From positions 1 to 49,653 of the forward strand of contig LWDH01000046.1 of assembly GCA_002083395.1 (NCBI GenBank): a stretch of DNA of 49,653 nucleotides, given 5' to 3'. Positions 34,582 to 43,769 of the stretch are shown here, piece after piece (position 1 is the stretch's first letter; every line of letters starts with the position of its first letter). The stretch comes from Proteobacteria bacterium SG_bin4 (GTDB taxonomy: Bacteria > Pseudomonadota > Gammaproteobacteria > Burkholderiales > Nitrosomonadaceae). The notes under the pieces were generated by a model that was not told the origin of the DNA, did not search any database, and was given only the letters and a program-made list of their open reading frames with translations. The translations under genes were made by a program, and so were the position numbers.

Positions 34582-36012
34582 TCAGCTTTCTGTCTTGGCA
34601 TCACTCTTTTTTTCTGGAAGCGTCACAATGCCTTTGAAGTAATTCATGGCTTGTTTCAGCAAGAGATCATCTTCTGAGCCGAATTCGATAGGTGCTTTAT
34701 TTTTCTTATCTTTATTCTTCTTCTCATTTTTCTCATCGGTTGGTTTCAGTTCTGTTTTTCCAGTTTCGGAAACTGATTTTTTCTCTGTTTTTTTGCCATT
34801 GGAAAGGTGGCGATTCAAATCCGCTTCCCGCAGCCGCTGCTCATCGTTGTTTCCTGTTTCATCAAGAATATCAGGTGTGATGCCTTGTGCTTGAATGGAT
34901 TGACCATTAGGCGTGTAGTATCTGGCGGTCGTCAGTTTGATAGCTGTATTGTTTCCCAACGGTAGTATGGTTTGCACGGATCCTTTGCCAAACGTCTGGG
35001 AACCCATGACAATGGATCTCTTATGATCTTGCAAGGCGCCAGCAACGATTTCTGAGGCTGAAGCAGATCCTCCATTGACAAGCGTAATCATTGGAACAGT
35101 TTTTACTTCAGCAGGTAATCCCTTTAAGTAGTCTTCATCAGGTCCCCGCAAATAGAACTCAGGATTAGCATGCAATTTCATTCTCGCATCCGCGCTACGT
35201 CCTTCAGTGTAAACAACGAGCGAATTTTCGGGGAGGAAAGCTGCGGAAACGGCTACTGCACCGTTCAGCAATCCACCGGGATCGTTACGTAAATCGAGTA
35301 TTAATCCTTTCATATCACCCTTGTTTTCGGCAAAGAGGGTTTTGATGGCGGTAGCGAGATTCTCACCAGTCTGCTCTTGAAACTGTGTGATGCGGATATA
35401 AGCATATCCAGGCTCGATTATTTTTGATTTTACGCTCTGTATCTTAATAATATCCCGAACCAGATTAAACACCAGCGGCTCTGATTCACCCTCGCGGACT
35501 ATCGTAATTTTGATGGATGTATTGGGCTTGCCACGCATGAGCTTGATTGCTTCATTGAGCGACATGCCTTTAACGACTGTATCGTCGAGCTTTACGATTA
35601 AATCTCCGGTCTTAATACCTGCCCTAAATGCTGGTGTATCTTCTATAGGAGAGATTACCTTGACGACCCCATCTTCCATTGTGACTTGGATACCCAAACC
35701 GCCAAACTCACCTTGTGTGCCGATTTGCAGTTCTTTGTATTCGTCTTTATCGAGATACGATGAATGGGGATCAAGCCCAACGAGCATGCCATTAATGGCT
35801 TCGGTGATCAGTTTCTTATCTTCGACGGCTTCCACGTAGTCGCTTTTAATGCGCCCAAATACTTGCGCGAATGTTCGCAGTTCTTCAATTGGCAGCGGAT
35901 GAATCGCATCGATGTTATCTTTCTTGGCGATAGCGGAAAAATTCAAACTCAGCATCATTCCAGCGATTACGCCGAGCAGAATTAAACCAGTTTTTTTGAT
36001 TATGTTACTCAT
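34582..36012 (-). CDS. ctpA: C-terminal processing protease CtpA (S41 family)
   Basis: 476 residues. An N-terminal signal/anchor (5-28) puts the protease in the periplasm. A PDZ domain (about 100-180, GLGIQVTMEDGVVKVISP) is followed by the S41 domain. The Ser-Lys dyad is in NGGSASASEIVAGAL (Ser near 318) and FGKGSVQT (Lys near 343), 25 residues apart as in the family. The final ~100 residues include a very Lys/Glu-rich linker. It cuts protein C-termini, often peptidoglycan hydrolases, and here lies next to an EnvC-like hydrolase factor, a common and sensible pairing. GGAGAT precedes the ATG. Confidence 0.95.
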   Translation of the reverse strand: MSNIIKKTGLILLGVIAGMMLSLNFSAIAKKDNIDAIHPLPIEELRTFAQVFGRIKSDYVEAVEDKKLITEAINGMLVGLDPHSSYLDKDEYKELQIGTQGEFGGLGIQVTMEDGVVKVISPIEDTPAFRAGIKTGDLIVKLDDTVVKGMSLNEAIKLMRGKPNTSIKITIVREGESEPLVFNLVRDIIKIQSVKSKIIEPGYAYIRITQFQEQTGENLATAIKTLFAENKGDMKGLILDLRNDPGGLLNGAVAVSAAFLPENSLVVYTEGRSADARMKLHANPEFYLRGPDEDYLKGLPAEVKTVPMITLVNGGSASASEIVAGALQDHKRSIVMGSQTFGKGSVQTILPLGNNTAIKLTTARYYTPNGQSIQAQGITPDILDETGNNDEQRLREADLNRHLSNGKKTEKKSVSETGKTELKPTDEKNEKKNKDKKNKAPIEFGSEDDLLLKQAMNYFKGIVTLPEKKSDAKTES

Positions 36013-36058
36013 TATGCTATCTCCGCACTGATCAAGTTTATGTAAAAAAACATTAAGC

Positions 36059-37306
36059 TCATTCTATTTTTATCCACGTCAAAGGGTCAAACGGCTTACC
36101 TTTATGACGAAGTTCAAAGTAAAGACCTGAATCTGAGTTACCACCGCTATTTCCAACCGTCGCGATCGTATCTCCGCCCCGGATCGTATCACCGATTTTT
36201 TTTTGGAGTGTTGCATTATTGCCATAAAGACTCATATAGCCGTTTCCATGATCCAAAATGATCAAATGACCGAATCCTCTAAGCCAATCCGCAAAAACAA
36301 CTTTTCCTTCTGATATCGCTTTAACATCGCTTCCATCCGGTGATTGGATGAATAAGCCTTTCCAAGTTAGCTGCTTGTTTGTACGCTGACTACCAAATCT
36401 ATTAACAATTGATCCTTTAACCGGCAAATTTAATTTACCCTTTAGTGTTGAGAAAAGCACATCATTCGTTAAATTAGCATCGGGTAATTTATTGTTAATT
36501 AATGTGGTATCAGATTTTTCGACAATTAATTTATTGATTTCTTTTACTAAACGGCTAAGGCGTCTTTCGTCATCATTAAGTTTATTCAATTCTTGCTGTT
36601 GTTTTGAAACTTGATCGCTTAACTGCGATAGTAAAATTTTGTGCTTATTTTTCTCTTGTTCAAGTTTTTTTCTTTGATTGAAGTATTCTGTTTGAATGGC
36701 TGAAATTTCGTCTTTCTTTTGACGGCTAATCTGAATCAGAGTTTCAATTTTTTCTTGATTGATTTGAAGATTATTAATGATTTCTGAGCGAGCTTGTGAT
36801 ACCTGATTGTAATAATATAAATTTCGAGCCAATTGATTGGGATTTTGTTGATAAAGAGTCAACTTGAGATAAGTATGATGTCCGCTTGTGTATTGTTGAT
36901 AGAGCAATTTTTCTAGCTGCCCGCGTTCAGTATCAATATCATTTTTGATTTGCTTATATTGTAATTGTAATTGCTTGTAATTCTCGGTAGCTTGCCGATC
37001 TTCTTCAAGTAGTTTGTTTAATCTCTGCGTGATTTTGCTGATCGCTAGCTCGGTTTCTTGCAAGGCATTTGCTGCTCCCTGCTTGATTGTCACTTTCCTG
37101 TTTAATTCTTTTTGTAATATATCAATGCGTTCTCGCAACAGTTTTAAGTTTTCATTGTTATCAGGAAAAATTGATGCCGGATAAGATAATGCAACCACTA
37201 AAACAAATCGTAAGATTTGTTGCCGTTGAATGCTGAATTTACTATCCGAATTGATTTTCGAAGAGAAGCTCTTAATGAGTAAGGATGCAAGATTTTCACT
37301 CGTCAT
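36059..37306 (-). CDS. envC: EnvC-like murein hydrolase activator (M23 domain)
   Basis: 415 residues. Signal-type segment near residues 28-48 (QILRFVLVVALSYPAS), a long coiled coil (~55-270, Gln/Lys/Glu rich), and a C-terminal M23/LytM domain (~300-415: GSIVNRFGSQRTNKQLTWKG, ISEGKVVFADWLRGFGHLII, SGLYFELRHKGKPFDPLTW). In E. coli EnvC activates amidases at division and its M23 domain lacks the zinc ligands. Here the first His/Asp ligand region is also not canonical (NRFGSQRTN), while LDHGNGYMSLY and ELRHKG remain. It is 46 bases before ctpA and 18 after gpmA. Confidence 0.88.
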   Translation of the reverse strand: MTSENLASLLIKSFSSKINSDSKFSIQRQQILRFVLVVALSYPASIFPDNNENLKLLRERIDILQKELNRKVTIKQGAANALQETELAISKITQRLNKLLEEDRQATENYKQLQLQYKQIKNDIDTERGQLEKLLYQQYTSGHHTYLKLTLYQQNPNQLARNLYYYNQVSQARSEIINNLQINQEKIETLIQISRQKKDEISAIQTEYFNQRKKLEQEKNKHKILLSQLSDQVSKQQQELNKLNDDERRLSRLVKEINKLIVEKSDTTLINNKLPDANLTNDVLFSTLKGKLNLPVKGSIVNRFGSQRTNKQLTWKGLFIQSPDGSDVKAISEGKVVFADWLRGFGHLIILDHGNGYMSLYGNNATLQKKIGDTIRGGDTIATVGNSGGNSDSGLYFELRHKGKPFDPLTWIKIE

Positions 37307-37324
37307 CGGGGATCTGCGCGCACT

Positions 37325-38074
37325 TTATACGGTTGATCTTCCCTGATTAGCAACAACTTGCATCGCTTCATTAACAGCCGTCAAGTCTCCTAGATAATAG
37401 TTTTGGATCGGTTTCAGATTGTCATCCAATTCGTAAACCAGTGGAATGCCCGTCGGAATATTGCAATTAAGAATTTCTTCATCTGAAATATTATCCAGGT
37501 ATTTCACCAATGCTCTTAATGAATTCCCATGTGCTGCAATGATAATACTTTTCCCGGATTGAACCTGAGGTGCAATAATGGAGTTCCAGTAAGGAAGGAA
37601 TCTTGCGACTGTATCGCTAAGACACTCTGTTAATGGGATATCGTTTTGTGCTAAGCCTTTGTATCTAGGATCGTTGCCGGCATAGCGATCATCATCAACA
37701 CTCAAAGCCGGCGGTCTTACATCATAACTCCTGCGCCAGATCAGAACCTGCTCATCGCCATATTTTGCTGCGGTCTCTGCCTTGTTAAGGCCTTGAAGTG
37801 CCCCATAATGGCGTTCGTTCAATCGCCAAGTATGTTGGATCGGAGTCCACATTTGATCCATTTCATCCAATACAATCCATAAGGTGCGGATGGCTCGTTT
37901 AAGAACAGATGTATAAGCAATATCGAATGTAAAACCTTGTTCGCGCAAAAGCCGGCCTGCTTCTTGAGCTTCTTTTATGCCTTTGTGTGTTAAGTCGACA
38001 TCCGTCCAACCTGTGAAACGATTTTCTTTATTCCAGGTGCTTTCTCCGTGCCTCAGGAGAACAATTTTTTTCAT
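37325..38074 (-). CDS. gpmA: 2,3-bisphosphoglycerate-dependent phosphoglycerate mutase
   Basis: 249-residue glycolytic enzyme interconverting 3- and 2-phosphoglycerate. Phosphohistidine motif LLRHGESTWNKENRFTGW (His11), the substrate block YGALQGLNKAETAAKYG, and the second His in AAHGNSLRALVKYL. First gene of gpmA-envC-ctpA-moeB on the minus strand, an arrangement usual in betaproteobacteria. Confidence 0.97.
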   Translation of the reverse strand: MKKIVLLRHGESTWNKENRFTGWTDVDLTHKGIKEAQEAGRLLREQGFTFDIAYTSVLKRAIRTLWIVLDEMDQMWTPIQHTWRLNERHYGALQGLNKAETAAKYGDEQVLIWRRSYDVRPPALSVDDDRYAGNDPRYKGLAQNDIPLTECLSDTVARFLPYWNSIIAPQVQSGKSIIIAAHGNSLRALVKYLDNISDEEILNCNIPTGIPLVYELDDNLKPIQNYYLGDLTAVNEAMQVVANQGRSTV

Positions 38075-38392
38075 ATTGATCTTTATTAATAGGGGGTGCG
38101 TGAGTGTTGCAGGATTAAAAACAGTGATATTTTATTATATTTTCAGTTGTAAACACAGTATCTGACTGATTCTTTTGTGTGAAAAAATTTTAGTAGTGAT
38201 CAACGCCACATTGCATACTTGATCTTGAATGAACAAGAAATTAAACTCCATTTGCTAACTACAGATGGATCTGTAGAAAAATGTTATAAAATGTTATAAA
38301 ATTAGTGCGTTGCTTATCGCGTAAACGAAGTGGGATCCGAATCGCTCATGTTTCTGTTAAAATTAACCATTTTATAAGTTAAAGCGGGCTAT
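38075..38392. other. Divergent intergenic region gpmA / rhodanese gene
   Basis: 318 AT-rich bases with no gene. It contains the inverted repeat CTACAG-ATGGAT-CTGTAG (38259-38276), directly followed by a tandem ATGTTATAAA x2 (38281-38300) offering overlapping TATAAA boxes. These are plausible promoter/operator elements for the plus-strand genes. No riboswitch or RNA gene recognised. Confidence 0.4.
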
Positions 38393-38827
38393 ATGGAATT
38401 ATCAATTTTTCAAGACCATTTTCTATTAAGGCTGGAAAATCTGTTTTTTGTAATTGCTGCGGTAGTCAGTGCAATATTGCTACTTATTCCGATGTTTACA
38501 CAAGGTGGGATCAAAGAAATTGATACACGCGAGGCTGTGCGGTTGATCAATTATAAGGATGCTCTAGTTTTGGATGTTCGGGATGATAGTGAGTATTTGG
38601 CGGGTCATATACCGAATGCAAAACATGTGCCTTCGCAGAAAATAGCGGAACGATGGGTTGAATTGGAGAAGTTTAAAGATAAGCCTATTGTTGTCATTTA
38701 TCCCGGTGGTGTTCGGTCTAATAATCCAAGTCTCGTTCTTAAAAAGAATGGTTTTACTCAGATTGTTAATTTAATGGGCGGGATTGATGCTTGGAAACGT
38801 GCGGGATTACCGATGGTTAAAAGGTAA
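38393..38827 (+). CDS. Membrane-anchored rhodanese-like protein lacking the catalytic Cys
   Basis: 144 residues. One N-terminal membrane helix (17-35) then a rhodanese domain (ALVLDVRDDSEYLAGHIPNA, ending NLMGGIDAWKRAGLPM). In active members the loop reads C-x4-RS; here it is IYPGGVRSNN, with Tyr103 (TAT, 38699-38701) where Cys would be. The domain therefore probably does not transfer sulfur and may bind or regulate. It resembles YibN, which also sits next to grxC and secB. It leads the rhodanese-grxC-secB-SH3-gpsA series. Confidence 0.88.
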   Translation: MELSIFQDHFLLRLENLFFVIAAVVSAILLLIPMFTQGGIKEIDTREAVRLINYKDALVLDVRDDSEYLAGHIPNAKHVPSQKIAERWVELEKFKDKPIVVIYPGGVRSNNPSLVLKKNGFTQIVNLMGGIDAWKRAGLPMVKR

Positions 38828-38835
38828 AATGATCA

Positions 38836-39093
38836 ATGCCTAGAGTAATCATGTACACAACTGGGTTTTGTCCCTATTGCAAGATGGCAGAAAGCTTGTT
38901 GCGTTCAAGAGGCGTGCAAGAAATTGAGAAAATTCGCATTGATCTTGAGCCCGATCAACGCGGTGAAATGATGAGTAAAACCGGTCGTCGTACAGTTCCA
39001 CAGATCTATATCGGTGATATTCATGTGGGCGGCTATGACGATTTGGCGCAACTTGACCGGAAAGGGGAGTTGATTGAGTTGCTGGCAACTTAA
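38836..39093 (+). CDS. grxC: Glutaredoxin 3
   Basis: 85-residue thiol-disulfide oxidoreductase using glutathione. Active site TGFCPYCKMAESLL, cis-Pro in RRTVPQIYIGDIHVGGYDDL, normal length. It lies 8 bases after the rhodanese-like gene and before secB, the common proteobacterial order. Confidence 0.95.
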   Translation: MPRVIMYTTGFCPYCKMAESLLRSRGVQEIEKIRIDLEPDQRGEMMSKTGRRTVPQIYIGDIHVGGYDDLAQLDRKGELIELLAT

Positions 39094-39168
39094 CAATAGA
39101 TTTTGCATTTATTCGTATTAACAAATTGCCAATAGTTTCATATTAATTTTTGACTTTAGGATATAAAG

Positions 39169-39612
39169 ATGAGTGAGCAACAGCAACCAGTTTTTGTGAT
39201 AGAAAAAATCTATGTGAAGGATTTATCTCTGGAAATCCCCAATGCGCCAAATATTTTTTTGGAAAGAGAGACTCCCGAAATTAATTTGCAGCTTGGCACT
39301 AAAAGCCAAGGCATTGACGTCGGACTCTATGAAGTGCTGTTGACAGTGACGGTTACCGCAAAAATCAAAGACAAGATTATGTTTCTGGTGGAAGCGCAGC
39401 AATCCGGGATTTTCAGGATTCGCAACATTCCGAATGATGAGATTGATCCTGTGCTGGGAATTGGATGTCCGAATATACTGTTTCCTTATTTGCGCGAAGT
39501 GGTATCGGACATAGTTACGCGCGCAGGATTTCCGCCGGTTATATTGAATCCTGTCAATTTTGAGGCTATCTATCAGCAGAAAAAAGCCGAAGCAAAAACA
39601 AGTTCTAATTAG
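39169..39612 (+). CDS. secB: SecB export chaperone
   Basis: 147-residue tetrameric chaperone that keeps preproteins unfolded and hands them to SecA. Family blocks VIEKIYVKDLSLEIPNAP, GLYEVLLTVTVTAKIKDK and CPNILFPYLREVVSDIVTRAGFPP are present. The ATG follows AGGATAT. Length is usual. Confidence 0.97.
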   Translation: MSEQQQPVFVIEKIYVKDLSLEIPNAPNIFLERETPEINLQLGTKSQGIDVGLYEVLLTVTVTAKIKDKIMFLVEAQQSGIFRIRNIPNDEIDPVLGIGCPNILFPYLREVVSDIVTRAGFPPVILNPVNFEAIYQQKKAEAKTSSN

Positions 39613-39664
39613 TTCAGTGTTCTAAATAGTAATAAATCAATAAATTCAGTAAAGATAGCTCCGG

Positions 39665-40114
39665 ATGAGCAATAAAGTTACAGCATTGTTGTTTTTTGGT
39701 TTGTTAATCTTGCCGATTGCGGCTGAAGCAGAAATGACGTTTTTCTCGATCGCGGAGAAATCTGTCGTTATGTACGATGCTCCTTCACTGAAAGCTGACA
39801 AACTCTATGTGGCAGACAGATATCTACCGATTGAGGTGGTTGTTGATGTTGAAGGTTGGGTGAAAGTTCGTGACAGTAGTGGAAGCCTCGCATGGATTGA
39901 GAAAAAATTTTTGAATCAACAACGCTATGTCATAGTCACAGTTCCACTTGCAAATATCCATCGGTCAGCTGATGCTAACTCTGAATTACTGTTCCAGGCG
40001 GAAGAAAATTTGGTCATGGAATGGTTGGAGTCTGATGCGCTTGGATGGGTGAAAGTGCGTCATATTGATGGTCAAACTGGTTTTGTAAAAGTCACTCAGG
40101 TTTGGGGTTCATGA
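39665..40114 (+). CDS. Periplasmic protein with two SH3-type repeats
   Basis: 149 residues. Signal peptide (VTALLFFGLLILPIAAEA) then two bacterial SH3-like units (about 25-80: VVMYDAPSLKADKLYVADR, GWVKVRDSSGSLAWIEKKFL; about 85-149: ANIHRSADANSELLFQAEE, GWVKVRHIDGQTGFV). Such domains usually bind peptidoglycan peptides. The stop overlaps the gpsA ATG (ATGA), so the two are co-translated. Exact role unknown. Confidence 0.85.
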   Translation: MSNKVTALLFFGLLILPIAAEAEMTFFSIAEKSVVMYDAPSLKADKLYVADRYLPIEVVVDVEGWVKVRDSSGSLAWIEKKFLNQQRYVIVTVPLANIHRSADANSELLFQAEENLVMEWLESDALGWVKVRHIDGQTGFVKVTQVWGS

Positions 40115-41100
40115 GAATAGCGGTACTGGGTGCAGGTGCATGGGGATCTGCGCTTGCAATCAGTCTATCAAACCGACATTCCATTTGTATGTGGACTAAA
40201 GATCCGGATCATGCGTTTGAAATGAAAGCGCAGCGGATAAATCAAAGATTCTTTCCCGGCTATTCATTTCCCGAAACGCTAGAAATAACATCGACGCTCA
40301 GCGAAGCGCTGGATTGCGCTGATCTTACAATTATTGTTGTGCCAGTTGCCGGCATGCGCGAGACTTTGCGAGCTATTGCGGCTACTAATGTCACTATGCC
40401 GATTGTTTGGGGTTGTAAAGGATTTGAGTCAGAAACCTGTTACTTACCTCATCAGATCGCACAGGAAGAGATTACATTATTAAAAAATTACGGTGTTTTA
40501 TCGGGTCCAAGTTTTGCAGAAGAAGTCGCGCAAGGGCTTCCTACCGCTTTGACGCTGGCCTCGAGTGATCGCAATTTTTCCAGCAAAGTTGCTGCAGAAC
40601 TGCACAGTCCAAGGTTACGCATTTACACCAGTGAAGATGTTGTTGGCGTAGAGACAGGCGGTGCAGTCAAGAATGTAATTACGATCGCTGTTGGGATTTC
40701 TGATGGTATTGGATTCGGACATAATGCGCGAGCAGCCTTAATTACCCGTGGATTGATGGAAATGACTCGATTGGGACTGAGTCTGGGCGGAAAAATGGAA
40801 ACCTTCATGGGGTTGGCGGGGGTTGGCGATTTGATTCTTACAAGCACGGGAGATCTATCTCGAAACCGGCAAGTTGGGTTGCTGCTTGCTTCAGGGAAAT
40901 CGCTGCGAGATATTTTGGGTGAATTGGGGCATGTCGCCGAAGGGGTGCATACGGCGCAGTCGGTATCAGAACTTGGGAGTCGATTAAACATTGAAATGCC
41001 AATTACCGACGCAGTGTGCGGTATATTGCAAGGCCGTCTTTCGGCTCGTGCCGCTGTAGAAGTATTGCTAAATCGCGAACAAAAATCAGAAGTTTATTAA
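40111..41100 (+). CDS. gpsA: NAD(P)H-dependent glycerol-3-phosphate dehydrogenase
   Basis: 329-residue enzyme reducing dihydroxyacetone phosphate to glycerol 3-phosphate for phospholipids. Rossmann start MRIAVLGAGAWGSALAISLS, catalytic Lys region GGAVKNVITIAVGISDGIG, substrate block GLAGVGDLILTSTGDLSRNRQVG. The ATG at 40111 overlaps the upstream stop; a TTG at 40102 is less likely. Confidence 0.97.
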   Translation: MRIAVLGAGAWGSALAISLSNRHSICMWTKDPDHAFEMKAQRINQRFFPGYSFPETLEITSTLSEALDCADLTIIVVPVAGMRETLRAIAATNVTMPIVWGCKGFESETCYLPHQIAQEEITLLKNYGVLSGPSFAEEVAQGLPTALTLASSDRNFSSKVAAELHSPRLRIYTSEDVVGVETGGAVKNVITIAVGISDGIGFGHNARAALITRGLMEMTRLGLSLGGKMETFMGLAGVGDLILTSTGDLSRNRQVGLLLASGKSLRDILGELGHVAEGVHTAQSVSELGSRLNIEMPITDAVCGILQGRLSARAAVEVLLNREQKSEVY

Positions 41101-41252
41101 CTTTGGTAAATTTGCCTGATACTTAATGTTTTTATTTATGTGTATTCTGTAACATTATGTTATAAATAATTTTTTATATTTTATATAAAAAATGGCAGTA
41201 TTTTGAATTGTTGTGCGAATTGGTAAAAAACTTACGGAAAACCTCAATTTGC

Positions 41253-41281
41253 TTGACCAGGCTTTAACAGCTTGATATAAG
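41253..41281 (+). promoter_or_regulatory. Sigma-70 promoter of hupB
   Basis: TTGACC (41253-41258), 17-base spacer, TATAAG (41276-41281), about 55 bases before the HU ATG. Near-consensus, in an otherwise AT-rich 237-base gap. It may also read on into the two tRNAs. Confidence 0.75.
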
Positions 41282-41337
41282 AGCGACTGCAGTACTTGCT
41301 TGTGATTTAATTACCATTAACTTAGAAGGGGAATTAT

Positions 41338-41610
41338 ATGAACAAATCCGAACTCATTGAAGCGATCGCTAAATCGGCTAAAATCTCCAAAGCCTCGGCA
41401 GGCAGTGCATTGGATGGTGCATTAACTGCAATAAAGGGAGCACTGAAAAAGAATGAAAGTGTTACATTGGTCGGATTTGGAACTTTTAAAGTAGGTACTA
41501 GAGCCGCTCGTACAGGCCGTAATCCGCGCACTGGCGCCGCCATAAAAATTAAAGCAGCAAAAGTTCCTAAATTCAGTGCTGGCAAAGCACTCAAAGATGC
41601 AGTAAACTAG
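41338..41610 (+). CDS. hupB: HU-type nucleoid DNA-binding protein
   Basis: 90-residue histone-like protein. N-terminal helices (MNKSELIEAIAKSAKISKAS), the signature FGTFKVGTRAARTGRNPRTG with the DNA-inserting Pro in RNPRTG, and C-terminal Lys-rich end. AGAAGGGG precedes the ATG. It bends and compacts DNA as a dimer. The tRNA-Val follows 14 bases after the stop. Confidence 0.96.
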   Translation: MNKSELIEAIAKSAKISKASAGSALDGALTAIKGALKKNESVTLVGFGTFKVGTRAARTGRNPRTGAAIKIKAAKVPKFSAGKALKDAVN

Positions 41611-41624
41611 CGGACTTTCTGACC

Positions 41625-41700
41625 GGGTGCTTAGCTCAGCTGGTAGAGCGTCGCCCTTACAAGGCGAATGTCGGCGGTTCGATCCCGTCAGCACCCACCA
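41625..41700 (+). tRNA. tRNA-Val (anticodon TAC)
   Basis: 76 bases from GGGTGCT to the encoded ACCA. Acceptor GGGTGCT/AGCACCC, D-arm TTAGCTCAGCTGGTAGAG, anticodon loop CTTACAA, T-loop GGTTCGATCC. Confidence 0.97.
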
Positions 41701-41718
41701 GCCAAATTGCTGGTTTGA

Positions 41719-41795
41719 GGAGTGGTAGTTCAGTTGGTTAGAATACCGGCCTGTCACGCCGGGGGTCGCGGGTTCGAGTCCCGTCCACTCCGCCA
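41719..41795 (+). tRNA. tRNA-Asp (anticodon GTC)
   Basis: 77 bases from GGAGTGG to encoded GCCA. Anticodon loop CTGTCAC, T-arm GCGGGTTCGAGTCCCGT. Discriminator G as in other tRNA-Asp. It lies 18 bases after tRNA-Val. Confidence 0.97.
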
Positions 41796-41856
41796 AATCT
41801 TTTTTCTGGGTTTTTGATTTCTTCTTTCGTCTTTTACACGCTCACAGGTTTTAATT

Positions 41857-43743
41857 GTGTTTGACTTAGTTAACCGTAAAAAGCGGGTTGTGCAAGTTAT
41901 TTTAGGCTTGGCAGTGCTGCCCTTTTTGTTTTGGGGGGTCGAGTCCTACCGAGGCGGAAGTGAGGGTTTCGTTGCAATAGTAGAAGGCGAGGAGATTTCT
42001 CGCCGTGAGTATGAGCAAGCAATGCGGGATCATCACGAAAGAATGAGAGCTATGCTCGGCGCAAATTTTGATAGCGCGATGCTTGATACGTTTGAAGTCA
42101 GAAATTCAGTGTTGGAAAGGTTGATCCAACAGCGATTATTACACCGTGAGGCAATGGATAATGGTTTCACGGTCCTTGACTCTCAGCTTGCCAAAACAAT
42201 TCGCGAAGTACCTGCTTTTAAGCGGGATAATAAATTTTCTAAGCAACAATATGAAGACTTGTTGCGCGCTCAGGGATTAACGCCGGTAATATTCGAGTCG
42301 CGAGTGCGTCAAGAATTGTTATTGCAACAATTGCTCGATGGTTATAGCGAGATCGTATTTGCGCCCAAAACGGTGGTCGAAAAAGTACGTTATTTAAGTG
42401 AGTTACAACGAGAAATCAGTCAATCAAAAATTTCACCCGAGCGGTTTCTGTCGGATATGATCCCGGAAGATGCAGAAGTAGACAATTACTATGAGCAGCA
42501 TCAAGCTGATTTTACTTTGCCGGAGCGTGCAAAGATCGAATACTTGGTATTGTCGTTGGAAGCAGTGGCTAAAAGTGAAACCGTGAGCGAGGATGCGATC
42601 CGTAATTTCTTTCAGGAGCATGAGGAAGAATTTATTCAACCAGAAGAACGGAAAGCCAGTCACATTTTGATAAGTGTGACTGCGGATGCCCCTGATGATG
42701 AAAGACATGCGGCAATTGCAAAAGCAGAGAAAATTCTAGAACAAGTGAGGCAGGATCCTGATCGATTTGCTGAAATTGCGAAGGAGCAGTCGGATGATCC
42801 TGGTTCTGCAATACAAGGCGGAGATCTTGGATATTTTGGTCGCGGTGTCATGGTTAAGTCATTTGAGGACAAAATTTTTTCAATGCAACCGGACGAAATC
42901 AGCGATCTGGTAGAAACCGATTTTGGTTTTCACGTAATTAAGCTGACTGATGTTAAGCAAGAAGTTCGCCGCAGTCTCGCAGATGTGCGGGAACAGATTG
43001 AAAAGAAACTGAAGCTGGAAGCAGCCGGTAATATTTTTGGAGAGATTGCGGAAGATTTCAGCAATATGGTTTACGAGCAAGGTGAAAGTTTACAACCTGC
43101 AGCAGAGAAGTTTGAATTAGCTGTTCAGCAAAGCGATTGGATTACAAGAAATTCAGCTCAGCCGGCAATTCTGTCGAATGAGAAATTACTATCAGCGGTA
43201 TTTTCTGAAGATAGCGTTACCAATCATCGCAATACCGAAGTGATTGAAGTACAACCGGATACCTTTGTGGCTGCTCGTATCGTTGAATATAAACCTGCAA
43301 CCAAACAATCGCTGGCGGTAGTTAAAGATCAAATCGTTGAGAAACTCAAGAAACAAATGGCGGAAAGAAAAGCGATTGAGGAAGGTCAGGCCAAACTTGC
43401 ACGTTTACAACACGGAGAGGTTCTGGATGATGTAGTCTGGAGTGAGTCCCAGTTAATTTCTTATCTGCAATCCCGCGGATTGGATATCGGAACAATGCGA
43501 GTGATTTCTCGAACGGAGACGAAGGGCTTTCCTGTATATACCGGAGCAATTGACCCCAAAGGCGGATTTAATTTAATACGAATCAGTAAGGTCGTAGCGC
43601 CTGATATAGAGGAAAAAGACAAAGATAAGCATGAGAATTTCACAAAACAGTTACAGCAAATGATTGCTCAGGAAGAGATGGCGTCTTATCTATCGGCAAT
43701 CAGAAAGCGATACGATGTAAAAATCAAGCAAGATAACTTCTAA
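41857..43743 (+). CDS. ppiD: PpiD-like SurA-N/parvulin periplasmic chaperone
   Basis: 628 residues. N-terminal membrane anchor (12-28, VQVILGLAVLPFLFWGV), SurA-N-like chaperone region (about 35-200), and a parvulin PPIase domain at about 265-370 (ERKASHILISV, DPGSAIQGGDLGYFGRGVMV, FGFHVIKLTDV). PpiD assists folding of proteins leaving the Sec channel. The start is a GTG at 41857 with AGG ahead. It follows the tRNAs and is convergent with fabI. Whether the PPIase is active is not visible; GDLGYF is conserved. Confidence 0.92.
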   Translation: MFDLVNRKKRVVQVILGLAVLPFLFWGVESYRGGSEGFVAIVEGEEISRREYEQAMRDHHERMRAMLGANFDSAMLDTFEVRNSVLERLIQQRLLHREAMDNGFTVLDSQLAKTIREVPAFKRDNKFSKQQYEDLLRAQGLTPVIFESRVRQELLLQQLLDGYSEIVFAPKTVVEKVRYLSELQREISQSKISPERFLSDMIPEDAEVDNYYEQHQADFTLPERAKIEYLVLSLEAVAKSETVSEDAIRNFFQEHEEEFIQPEERKASHILISVTADAPDDERHAAIAKAEKILEQVRQDPDRFAEIAKEQSDDPGSAIQGGDLGYFGRGVMVKSFEDKIFSMQPDEISDLVETDFGFHVIKLTDVKQEVRRSLADVREQIEKKLKLEAAGNIFGEIAEDFSNMVYEQGESLQPAAEKFELAVQQSDWITRNSAQPAILSNEKLLSAVFSEDSVTNHRNTEVIEVQPDTFVAARIVEYKPATKQSLAVVKDQIVEKLKKQMAERKAIEEGQAKLARLQHGEVLDDVVWSESQLISYLQSRGLDIGTMRVISRTETKGFPVYTGAIDPKGGFNLIRISKVVAPDIEEKDKDKHENFTKQLQQMIAQEEMASYLSAIRKRYDVKIKQDNF

Positions 43744-43769
43744 ATTTTTTATGGTTGTTGCACAGATTT

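Noticed and set aside
38259..38276. LexA-like site in CTACAG-ATGGAT-CTGTAG
   Set aside because: The half-sites are in the wrong order for a LexA box; it is only an inverted repeat.
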